Source: an uncultured SAR116 cluster alpha proteobacterium (lineage in GTDB: Bacteria > Pseudomonadota > Alphaproteobacteria > Puniceispirillales > GCA-002684695). Taken from it: a stretch of 64,000 nt of DNA. Each line of letters starts with the position of its first letter. The stretch's first letter is position 1. Below the pieces are notes generated by a model. The model made no database searches. It saw only the letters and a list, made by a program, of their open reading frames with translations, and had not been told where the DNA came from. The stretch spans positions 24,822 to 88,821 of the forward strand of contig CACBIM010000008.1 in assembly GCA_902539295.1 (NCBI GenBank). Reading direction: 5' to 3'. Below are positions 55,779-64,000 of this stretch, in pieces. Made by a program: the position numbers and the translations under genes.

Positions 55779-56733
55779 AAAAAGTGTTATTTTCATGGGT
55801 ACGCCAGACTTTGCTGTTCCAAGTCTAGAAAAAATACACAAGGAATATCATGTATTAAGTGTATATACACAGCCTCCAAAAAAATCAGGGAGAGGATTAA
55901 GAACAAAACTTAACCCAATACATGAAATATCAAATAACTATAATCTACCTGTTAAAACACCTCAAAATTTCAAAAGTTTTGATATTATTGAAGAAATTAA
56001 GAATCTAAAACCTGATTTTATTATAGTTGTAGCATATGGAATAATTCTTCCAAAAACAGTATTAGATATTCCCATTTTTTTCTGTCTTAATGGTCATGCG
56101 TCTGATTTACCAAGGTGGAGAGGGGCTGCTCCTATTCAAAGAGCAATTGAAGCAGGGGATAAAACAACTGCTGCATGTGCAATGATTATGGAGGAAACCC
56201 TTGATACAGGGCCTGTGATAGCTAAGAAAAAAATTAATATCCTAAATAAAGATAATGCAAGTAGCCTTCATGATAAGTTATCAAAACTGACTGCAAATGT
56301 TCTTATCGAATCTATGGATAAGATTATCCAAAACAAATACAAACCAATTAAACAAAAAATTACTGGTATCAAATATGCAAATAAAATCACATCTAATGAT
56401 ACTTTAATTAATTGGACCCAGAACAATGAAGAAATATTAAGAAAGTTAAGATCACTTTCTAATTGGCCTGGAGGATGGACTTATCATAATCAAAACAGGA
56501 TTAGAATTCATGAGGCAAAGAAAATTGAATTCTCAGTTGGCAAAGAAAATATAAAACCTGGTGAGTTTATAGGTTATTCTGGTAATGGTTCACCAATAAT
56601 ACAATGTGGAAGCAATTCCTTTTTGGAAATTACTCAAATCCAAAAAGAAGGAAAAAAGAAAATGAATAGTCAGGATTTTCTAAGAGGATATAAGATCAAT
56701 ATTGGTGATAAATTTAGAAGAGATAAAATGTAA
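55768..56733 (+). CDS. fmt: Methionyl-tRNA formyltransferase
   Basis: IFMGTPDFAVPSLEKI; GHASDLPRWRGAAPIQRAIEAGD. Confidence 0.98.
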   Translation: MRNKKSVIFMGTPDFAVPSLEKIHKEYHVLSVYTQPPKKSGRGLRTKLNPIHEISNNYNLPVKTPQNFKSFDIIEEIKNLKPDFIIVVAYGIILPKTVLDIPIFFCLNGHASDLPRWRGAAPIQRAIEAGDKTTAACAMIMEETLDTGPVIAKKKINILNKDNASSLHDKLSKLTANVLIESMDKIIQNKYKPIKQKITGIKYANKITSNDTLINWTQNNEEILRKLRSLSNWPGGWTYHNQNRIRIHEAKKIEFSVGKENIKPGEFIGYSGNGSPIIQCGSNSFLEITQIQKEGKKKMNSQDFLRGYKINIGDKFRRDKM

Positions 56734-56736
56734 TTT

Positions 56737-57492
56737 ATGAGATTTTTTCTTACAATCGAGTATGATGGATCTGAATATATTGGCTGGCAAAGACAAAACT
56801 CTGGTTTATCTGTTCAAGAGGTTGTTGAAAATAGCATATATAAAATCATTCAAATAAATTTGAATATTTATGGATCTGGCAGAACAGACGCTGGCGTACA
56901 CGCTACTGGTCAAGTTGCTCATGTTGATATTATAACAAAAGAATTTGAAGAAATTAGATTGATGGACGCTATTAATGCTTATTTGTTAGACCATAAGATA
57001 AAAGTTACAGATGTAAGAAAAACTATAGATGATGCACATGCAAGATTTTCCGCACTAAGCAGAGAATATGAATATGTTATATTAAATCGTTCTGCACCAC
57101 CTGCAATTGAGGAAGGTAAAGTTTGGCATCAGAGAAGAATACTTAATATTAAAAAAATGCAGGAAGCAGCTAGTTATTTCGTAGGGACTCACGATTTTAC
57201 TTCATTTAGAGCTACACAGTGCCAAAGTAAGAGTCCAATTAAAACTCTCGATGAACTTGCAGTTGTACAAGAAGAAAATAAAATATTCATTCGTGCAAAA
57301 GCTAAATCTTTTCTTCACCACCAAGTAAGAAATATTGTTGGAACTTTGCAACTTGTTGGTTCTGAAAAATATAAACCAGAAGATATTAAATTAATTTTTG
57401 AAAAAAAGGATAGAACGTCAGCTGGTCCAACTGCTCCAGCATGTGGGCTTACATTAGTAAAGATTGAATTTCCTCAAGAAATTTATTTGTAA
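56737..57492 (+). CDS. truA: tRNA pseudouridine(38-40) synthase
   Basis: EYDGSEYIGWQRQNSGLSVQEVVE; GSGRTDAGVHATGQVAH. Confidence 0.98.
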   Translation: MRFFLTIEYDGSEYIGWQRQNSGLSVQEVVENSIYKIIQINLNIYGSGRTDAGVHATGQVAHVDIITKEFEEIRLMDAINAYLLDHKIKVTDVRKTIDDAHARFSALSREYEYVILNRSAPPAIEEGKVWHQRRILNIKKMQEAASYFVGTHDFTSFRATQCQSKSPIKTLDELAVVQEENKIFIRAKAKSFLHHQVRNIVGTLQLVGSEKYKPEDIKLIFEKKDRTSAGPTAPACGLTLVKIEFPQEIYL

Positions 57493-57494
57493 AT

Positions 57495-58076
57495 TTATCC
57501 CACAAAAAAACCATAAAATATCTGATCTAAAAATCCAACTATTAAGCCAATAATTATATTGCCAAAAACAATTCCAATTGCTGCTAAAGTTGAAACATCT
57601 AATAGTTGTTTGGCAATTTTAAATTGAGATATTAGTATTTGAATACTTATAACTGCACCTATTATTGCAACCAAAAGAGAGATACCTGGCAAAACCCACA
57701 ATAGAATAGTAACCACTAACACTAATGAGGATTGCAATGTAACCAACCAAAAAAATGCAATTGTAAAATTATAAAAATAATTAATTCTGTTTATAATTCT
57801 CAAGAGATAAAAAACAAAAAAAACAAATAAGGACAGTTCAATTACCATTAACGGGATTGTTGATAATATCATTCTTATTGGAAGTTCATGAGGTATAGCT
57901 ATTTGGAAAATAGCTAATTTTGCTAAAATAGAAATTATACAAGTAATAAATAGAACATGCCATAAACCAAGTGGTCCTATGTTTACTTGAGATTTAATTA
58001 AATCAAATGGTCTCCCTCGTAATAATGAAAATGCGAAACTCAAACCAGACGTAAGTTGGCTAATTGAAGGAATCAT
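57495..58076 (-). CDS. Multi-TM membrane protein (YIP1-like)
   Basis: Five or so hydrophobic segments; next to dapE; family assignment tentative. Confidence 0.55.
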   Translation of the reverse strand: MIPSISQLTSGLSFAFSLLRGRPFDLIKSQVNIGPLGLWHVLFITCIISILAKLAIFQIAIPHELPIRMILSTIPLMVIELSLFVFFVFYLLRIINRINYFYNFTIAFFWLVTLQSSLVLVVTILLWVLPGISLLVAIIGAVISIQILISQFKIAKQLLDVSTLAAIGIVFGNIIIGLIVGFLDQIFYGFFVG

Positions 58077-59227
58077 CTAGTAACCTCAATAAATGTTTTA
58101 TTTAAAAACTCATAATAAATTTCCGTTAATAGTTTTAGATCTTTTATTAGAGCATGCTCATTAACTTGATGCATTGTTTTGCCTACTAAACCAAATTCAA
58201 TAACTGGGCAATATAGAGAAATAAATCTTGCATCAGAAGTTCCACCAGTTGTTGACAAATCAATTGAAGAATTAGTTTTCAGCTTAATAGCCTCACTAAT
58301 ATAGTTTATGAGTTTACCTGGTTTTGTAATAAATGGATTAGCATTACAAGTAAATTCAACTTTATAGTCTTTATGCACACGATCAAAATGTGATCGTAAA
58401 AATTTTTCAAGTTTTTCAGGGTTTTGCTTTTCATTGAACCTAATATTAAATTTAACCTCAACTTTTGAAGGAATTACATTTACTGCATCATTACCAGTGT
58501 CTATGCTTGTAATAGAAGCATTAGTAGGGGGGAAACTTTTACTTCCTTTGTCTAATTCTCCTTTTAATAACGGCTCGATCATTTTTTGCATTATTGTAAA
58601 TGGGCTTAACGCTTGGTGCGGATAAGCAACATGACCTTGTTTTCCATATACAACTAACTTGCCATTTAAACTCCCTCTTCTTCCTATTTTAACTGTGTCA
58701 CCAATCTCTTCTTTATTTGTAGGTTCCCCAACAATACACATATCAGGTATTTGATTATTTTCATCCATCCATTTTAAAACTTTTGATGTACCATTTATTG
58801 CTGGGCCTTCTTCGTCACCAGTTAATAAAAAACTTATACTTCCTGTAAATTTTTTATTATCTTTAATCCAATTAATTACTGCACTTGCAAATGATGCAAT
58901 TGCACCTTTCATATCTACAGCACCCCTACCAAAAATTTTGTTTCCTTTGATATCACCCCCAAATGGTGAGTGCTCCCATAAGTTATAATCACCTGCAGGT
59001 ACAACATCTGTATGACCAGCAAAACATAAATGTGGGCGTTTGCTTCCTAACCTTAGGAATAAATTTTCAACTTTATCCTGACCAGTCCCAAAAGTTAATC
59101 TTTGAGATTTGAAATTATTCTTTTTTAAAATATTTTCAATTACTGCTAATGCACCATCATCATTTGGAGTAACTGATTTACATTTAATAAGTTTTACTAA
59201 TAGATCTACAGGATCAGAGTTCACCAA
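58073..59227 (-). CDS. dapE: Succinyl-diaminopimelate desuccinylase
   Basis: CFAGHTDVVPAGD; GRGAVDMKGAIASF; GDEEGPAINGT; STTGGTSDARF. Confidence 0.97.
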   Translation of the reverse strand: MVNSDPVDLLVKLIKCKSVTPNDDGALAVIENILKKNNFKSQRLTFGTGQDKVENLFLRLGSKRPHLCFAGHTDVVPAGDYNLWEHSPFGGDIKGNKIFGRGAVDMKGAIASFASAVINWIKDNKKFTGSISFLLTGDEEGPAINGTSKVLKWMDENNQIPDMCIVGEPTNKEEIGDTVKIGRRGSLNGKLVVYGKQGHVAYPHQALSPFTIMQKMIEPLLKGELDKGSKSFPPTNASITSIDTGNDAVNVIPSKVEVKFNIRFNEKQNPEKLEKFLRSHFDRVHKDYKVEFTCNANPFITKPGKLINYISEAIKLKTNSSIDLSTTGGTSDARFISLYCPVIEFGLVGKTMHQVNEHALIKDLKLLTEIYYEFLNKTFIEVTR

Positions 59228-60088
59228 TTAATCTCTCAATAAATCATTTATGGATGTTTTTTCCCTTGTTTGTGCATCTACTTTTTTCACAATTACAGCA
59301 CAATAAAGATTAGGGCCAGGAGATCCATCAGGTAAATTTTTACCAGGTAAACTTCCTGGAACAACTACAGAGTAAGCAGGTACTCTTCCAATGTGTATTT
59401 CTCCTGTGCTTCTATCAATAATTTTTGTAGAAGCACCTATGAAAACACCCATTGAAAGTACAGCCCCTTTTTCAACGATAACGCCTTCAACAACTTCTGA
59501 CCGAGCGCCTATAAAACAGTCGTCTTCTATTATAACAGGACCAGCTTGTAGAGGTTCCAATACACCCCCAATACCAACACCTCCAGAAAGATGTACGTTA
59601 GCCCCAATTTGTGCACAAGATCCAACAGTTGCCCAAGTATCAACCATTGTAGATTCTCCTACATTTGCTCCAATATTAACAAAGCAAGGCATTAAAACAA
59701 CTCCCTTTGCGATATATGCTGAATGTCTTACAACACATCCTGGTACAGATCTAAAGCCGGCTTTTCTATAGTCTTGCTCAGTGTAACCAGCAAATTTTGA
59801 AGGGATTTTATCCCACCAAAAAGATTTACCTAAACTTGGAGTTTCAGGTGCACCAGAGATCAATCCCATATCATTCAAACGAAATGATAAAAGGACAGCT
59901 TTTTTAAGCCATTGATTAACCTTCCATTGATGATCGCCAATCGGTTCTGCGACTCTGAATAAACCGCTATCTAAACCGTTTAGAGCTTCTTCAACTGATT
60001 TTCTAACTTCACCTTTAGTATCAGTACTAATTGTATCTCTATTTTCCCATGCATCATTAATTATATTTTCAAGTTTTGATACATCCAT
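59228..60088 (-). CDS. dapD: 2,3,4,5-tetrahydropyridine-2,6-dicarboxylate N-succinyltransferase
   Basis: [49 protein letters not shown] hexapeptide repeats. Confidence 0.98.
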   Translation of the reverse strand: MDVSKLENIINDAWENRDTISTDTKGEVRKSVEEALNGLDSGLFRVAEPIGDHQWKVNQWLKKAVLLSFRLNDMGLISGAPETPSLGKSFWWDKIPSKFAGYTEQDYRKAGFRSVPGCVVRHSAYIAKGVVLMPCFVNIGANVGESTMVDTWATVGSCAQIGANVHLSGGVGIGGVLEPLQAGPVIIEDDCFIGARSEVVEGVIVEKGAVLSMGVFIGASTKIIDRSTGEIHIGRVPAYSVVVPGSLPGKNLPDGSPGPNLYCAVIVKKVDAQTREKTSINDLLRD

Positions 60089-60115
60089 TTTTTTCTCCAA
60101 TTTTAATATGTTTAC

Positions 60116-60769
60116 TTATGAAAGGAATTCTTCTAAATCAGTAATTGTATAATCAATATAGTCATTTTTCTCATTTTCTAAAAGATCATTTTTCGAACTA
60201 ATTAATACTGTTGTCATCTCAAGCATCTTGGCTGTTTTAAGGTTCCATTTTGTATCTTCAAACATTATTGCTCTTAATGGATCAATATTTTCTTGTAACA
60301 TCATTTTTTCATAAGCATGTTTTGAGGGTTTAGGAATATAACCAGATGTTTCTATGCTATGTATGCTGTGGAAATTTTTCTCAATACCTAGTTTTTGAAG
60401 AACACTTTCAGCATGCTTAAAAGAACCGTTTGTAAAGATATATTTTGTTCCATTGATTTTTTTTAAAGTCCTATTTAATTTCAAATTTTTGTTGATTATA
60501 GATAAATCTATATCGTGAACATATTCCAGAAATTTGTCTGGATTAATTTTATTTTCTGACATCAAACCACGAAGAGAAGTACCATACTCATTATACAATC
60601 TTTGTCGCTTTTTGTTTGCAGATACTTTATCGATTTGAAATTCAAGAGAAATAAATTCAATAATTCTTTTTTTTACCTGTGGAAAGATATTTTCATCTTC
60701 AGGATATAGGGTATTATCTAAATCAAAAATCCAATGCGAAAAATCTTCATGATTAAAATTTTTACTCAT
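60116..60769 (-). CDS. HAD-superfamily pyrimidine 5'-nucleotidase
   Basis: HWIFDLDNTLYPED; IFTNGSFKHAESVLQKLG; MFEDTKWNLKTAK. Confidence 0.92.
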   Translation of the reverse strand: MSKNFNHEDFSHWIFDLDNTLYPEDENIFPQVKKRIIEFISLEFQIDKVSANKKRQRLYNEYGTSLRGLMSENKINPDKFLEYVHDIDLSIINKNLKLNRTLKKINGTKYIFTNGSFKHAESVLQKLGIEKNFHSIHSIETSGYIPKPSKHAYEKMMLQENIDPLRAIMFEDTKWNLKTAKMLEMTTVLISSKNDLLENEKNDYIDYTITDLEEFLS

Positions 60770-60780
60770 AAAATGGTGCT

Positions 60781-61677
60781 TTACTTTCTAATAAGAGTTC
60801 CTCCACCATGCTCTGTAAATAGTTCCATTAAAGTAGCATGCGGGGCTCTTCCATCTAAAATCACTGCCGCATCAGTTCCATTTTCAACTGTTTCAATACA
60901 TGTCTCGACTTTTGGTATCATGCCAGAGGTAATTACTTTCTGATCAATTAATTTTTTTGCTTCTTCAGAACTTAGTTCTTTAATAAGTTTACCATTTTTA
61001 TCTAAAACACCTGGTACGTCAGTTAACATCAACATCCTTTTTGCATTGAGAGAGCTTGAAATTGCTCCTGCTACAGTGTCTGCATTTATATTATAGGTTT
61101 GACCATCATTACCTAATCCTAAAGGTGCAACCACTGGTATCAAACTACCTTCCATAAGAGCATTAAGAACTTTATTTTCAATATTAGTTGGCTTTCCAAC
61201 AAATCCAAGATCAACAACTTTTTCAATGGCTGAATTTGGATCTCTTCTTGATTTAATTTTTTCTGCTTTAATTAGCCCCCCATCTTTACCCGAGATGCCT
61301 ACTGCTTTAGCACCAGCAGAAGTTATAGCTGCAACTATAGATTTATTTATTGCACCTGATAATACCATCTCAACAACATTTACAGTGTCTTTATCTGTAA
61401 CTCTTAAACCATCAACAAAGTCTGTTTTAATATTAAGTTTTTCAAGCATTGTCTCAATCTGTGGCCCACCACCATGAACAACCACAGGTTTTGTGCCAAC
61501 TTGCTGTAACAAAGCTATGTCTTTGGCAAAAGAATTTTGCATTTCTTTATTTGTCATTGCATGTCCACCATATTTAATAACAATTGATGAACCATTATAC
61601 TGATGCATGTATGGTAAAAATTCGGATAAAAATTCTACCTTTTTTAACCATTGATTACTCTCATTTTGATATGACAT
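60781..61677 (-). CDS. argB: Acetylglutamate kinase
   Basis: IVIKYGGHAMTN; VVVHGGGPQIETML; NINADTVAGAIS. Confidence 0.98.
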   Translation of the reverse strand: MSYQNESNQWLKKVEFLSEFLPYMHQYNGSSIVIKYGGHAMTNKEMQNSFAKDIALLQQVGTKPVVVHGGGPQIETMLEKLNIKTDFVDGLRVTDKDTVNVVEMVLSGAINKSIVAAITSAGAKAVGISGKDGGLIKAEKIKSRRDPNSAIEKVVDLGFVGKPTNIENKVLNALMEGSLIPVVAPLGLGNDGQTYNINADTVAGAISSSLNAKRMLMLTDVPGVLDKNGKLIKELSSEEAKKLIDQKVITSGMIPKVETCIETVENGTDAAVILDGRAPHATLMELFTEHGGGTLIRK

Positions 61678-61702
61678 ATGTCTCTCTAAGGTTTAATTTA
61701 AT

Positions 61703-62398
61703 TTACAGTAATCTAGCTATATCTGCTCTGAGAAAATTTATACCAATTCCCTTTAATGATGAAGTTAAATGTATAAATGGGTGCGCAGCTGCATTTTTAT
61801 GACTTTCTTTAATTACCCCCTCAAAAGTTGATATAAGCTCACTTGATTTTAGTTTATCAATTTTTGTTAATACGATTTGATATGAAACCGCAAGTTTGTT
61901 AAAAATTTCCATCGCATCTCTATCTGGGTTAGTTATGCCTCTTCTTGAATCAATGAGTAAAAAAACTCTTACCAATGACGATCTATACTTTATATAAGAT
62001 TTTATTAAATTATTCCATTTTTGAATAGATGACTTAGATGCCTTAGCATATCCAAACCCTGGAAAATCAACTAGCCTTATCTGACAATTACCAACCTCAA
62101 AAAAATTTAATTGTTGTGTTCTTCCTGGATTTTGTGACGTACGAGCGGTGAATTTAGTTCCAGTAATAGAGTTTATAAGCGATGATTTGCCAACATTAGA
62201 CCTACCTGAAAAAGCAATTTCGCTTACGGTTTCTTCAGGTAAAGAATTCATAGAATTGGATCCTGCTATAAATTTTACTGATTGAGAAAATAATTTTTTG
62301 CCTTTTTCAACTATTTCGTCTGTAAAATCAAAATTGGGATTTTTTAAATAGTTGTCGTCTATTATTTTGCTTTGTTTGTCTGTCTCATTATTAGCCAT
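61703..62398 (-). CDS. engB: Ribosome biogenesis GTPase YihA/YsxC (EngB)
   Basis: EIAFSGRSNVGKSSLINSITG; RTQQLNFFEVGNCQIRLVDFPGFGYAKA; LTKIDKL. Confidence 0.97.
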   Translation of the reverse strand: MANNETDKQSKIIDDNYLKNPNFDFTDEIVEKGKKLFSQSVKFIAGSNSMNSLPEETVSEIAFSGRSNVGKSSLINSITGTKFTARTSQNPGRTQQLNFFEVGNCQIRLVDFPGFGYAKASKSSIQKWNNLIKSYIKYRSSLVRVFLLIDSRRGITNPDRDAMEIFNKLAVSYQIVLTKIDKLKSSELISTFEGVIKESHKNAAAHPFIHLTSSLKGIGINFLRADIARLL

Positions 62399-64000
62399 TG
62401 TTGACCTATGCTCAACAAATTGTTAATTGTCCAGTAAATCACAAGACCCGCTGGAAAAGTTGCAAGTAAAAATGTAAAAATTACGGGCATCCAAGCAAAT
62501 ATTCTTGCTTGAATTGGATCAGGGGGGGTTGGGTTAAGTCTAAATTGTAACCACATTGAAGCTCCCATAATAATAGGCCAAACACCTAACTGAAAGAAAT
62601 CAGGAATAGGCCAATTCTGAACAGAATAAGGTAATAACCCAAATAAATTTAAAATAGATGTTGGATCTTTCGCTGAAAGATCATTTATCCATCCGTAAAA
62701 TGGAGCGTGCCTCATTTCAATAGTTACGTATAAAACCTTATAAAGAGCAAAAAAGACCGGTATCTGAATAAAAATAGGTAAGCAACCAGCAGCAGGATTT
62801 ACTTTCTCAGATCTATACATTTCCATCATTGCCTTATTAAGAGCTTGTTGGTCACCTTTATACCTCTCTCTCAATTCTGTGAGTTTGGGTTGTAAGGCTC
62901 TCATTTTAGCCATTGATCTATAAGACCCATTTTGGAGTGGGAAAAATAAAATTTTAATAATAATTGTAAGACCAATAATAGCTAAACCAAAATTCCCTAA
63001 ATATTTGCTTAACCAATTTAATGTATAGAAAAAAGGTTTTGTAAGGAAATAAAACCAACCAAAATCAATGGCTAAATCAAATCTATAAGCGCCAATATCT
63101 TCTTCAACTTTGTCAAGTAGTGCTAATTTTTTTGCTCCTGCATATAGGTGTGAAGTTGTTTCTATTTCTGATCCAGATGACAAAATCTTGGCAGAACCTC
63201 TCCAATCACTTTGCCACTGGCCAGTAGATTTCTTTGAATACCTAAAAGCAAATTCAGATCTATCTTTTTGGTCTGGAATGAGTGCTGCAAGCCAATACTT
63301 ATCAGTTATTCCTATCCATCCACCATCTATTTCAGATGATATGATTTCATCTCCATCATCAATTAAATCATTGTAATCAACTTCTTTGAGCTCTTCATTT
63401 ATAACAGCGATGGGCCCTTCATGTAAAATAAATAGCCCGTCTACTTTTGGGAGGCCAGTTCTACGAACTAAACCATAGGGATAAAGTGTTGTATCAGATA
63501 TACCTGTATTTTTTACTTTATCTGTTATTTTAATTAAATAATCCTCATTTATCTCAAAAACTCTGGTAAATTTTAAGCTAGTTGTTTCATAGGATAAAGT
63601 AACAGGTTTTCCTGGCTGGAGAACTGATTGATTGGTATTCCATATACTTGTCGAATTTGGCAGATTAATTTCTTCAGACCCAATCCAACCAAACTCAGCA
63701 AAATAAGGCTTTGTATCATCAATTCTGTTAAAAAACCGAATTTTCGATGAGTTTTCATCAAGTGTTTTTGTATAGTTTTTTAAAACAATATCATCAATTC
63801 TAGCCCCAGCTAGTGATATAGAACCTTCTATTGAAGGGGTGTCAATCGTAATTCTAGGTGCGTTTACAATTTCAGTTTGCTGTATAGAAGTTTCCGCAAT
63901 TTTTTCATTATTTGATGTTTGCTCTGGTGCAGTTAAAATTAGATCCTTTTGCTCCAGTAGTGCCTGTTCTTCAAGAGCTTGTTGCTTTGGGAGCTCATAA
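62362..64000 (-). CDS. yidC: Membrane protein insertase YidC (5' part beyond window)
   Basis: C-terminal 60KD_IMP domain (NGSYRSMAKMRALQPKLTELRERYKGDQQALNKAMMEMYRSEKVNPAAGCLPIFIQIPVFFALYKVLY). I hand-translated the frame upstream of the listed TTG ORF start from 63184 to about 63577: it stays open and encodes the YidC periplasmic domain (GGWIGITDKYWLAALIPDQK); continuation to 64000 is inferred. Confidence 0.95.
   Translation of the reverse strand, partial: YELPKQQALEEQALLEQKDLILTAPEQTSNNEKIAETSIQQTEIVNAPRITIDTPSIEGSISLAGARIDDIVLKNYTKTLDENSSKIRFFNRIDDTKPYFAEFGWIGSEEINLPNSTSIWNTNQSVLQPGKPVTLSYETTSLKFTRVFEINEDYLIKITDKVKNTGISDTTLYPYGLVRRTGLPKVDGLFILHEGPIAVINEELKEVDYNDLIDDGDEIISSEIDGGWIGITDKYWLAALIPDQKDRSEFAFRYSKKSTGQWQSDWRGSAKILSSGSEIETTSHLYAGAKKLALLDKVEEDIGAYRFDLAIDFGWFYFLTKPFFYTLNWLSKYLGNFGLAIIGLTIIIKILFFPLQNGSYRSMAKMRALQPKLTELRERYKGDQQALNKAMMEMYRSEKVNPAAGCLPIFIQIPVFFALYKVLYVTIEMRHAPFYGWINDLSAKDPTSILNLFGLLPYSVQNWPIPDFFQLGVWPIIMGASMWLQFRLNPTPPDPIQARIFAWMPVIFTFLLATFPAGLVIYWTINNLLSIGQQWLIMRQTNKAK

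Noticed and set aside
59391-59771. 126-aa + strand ORF opposite dapD
   Set aside because: Antisense to a well-conserved hexapeptide-repeat enzyme; low-complexity Pro/Thr composition is typical of spurious ORFs
62362-63183. Apparent short 273-aa yidC starting at a TTG
   Set aside because: Hand translation of the frame upstream to about 63577 stays open and encodes the periplasmic domain; the listed start is an ORF-finder artefact of the window edge
63573-63761. 62-aa - strand ORF near the window end
   Set aside because: Out-of-frame within yidC, whose own frame is open here

Overview
This is an AT-rich, gene-dense chromosomal window that reads as a streamlined alphaproteobacterium, probably marine (inference from gene content and composition). 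Almost everything is core metabolism or informational machinery. Examples are cobT, rpmB, pyrD, lysK (class I), groESL with a perfect CIRCE operator, ctaA, aspS, pgi, fhs, rlmN, argG, recR, dnaX, the SRP RNA, pheA/kdsB, hemCD/mitofilin-like/hemY, tsaD, def/fmt/truA, dapDE, argB, engB and yidC. I saw no phage, transposon, CRISPR array, tRNA or rRNA gene, and no convincing novel defence or mobile system. The most notable observations are: (1) a TrmH/SpoU methyltransferase broken by two closely spaced lesions (a 1-nt deletion and GAA->TAA) exactly in its conserved SAM-knot motif, with the rest of the C-terminal domain intact in another frame; (2) a hemC-hemD-(mitofilin/Mic60-like)-hemY overlapping operon; (3) an ArnT-like/GT2/LAB_N envelope-glycosylation cassette; (4) a hairpin plus U-tract abutting the start codon of a TauE-like gene; (5) a perfect 12-bp terminator stem built into the end of a convergent CDS; (6) six exact 9-nt repeats encoding the GroEL GGM tail; (7) repeated sharing of stop codons between convergent genes.
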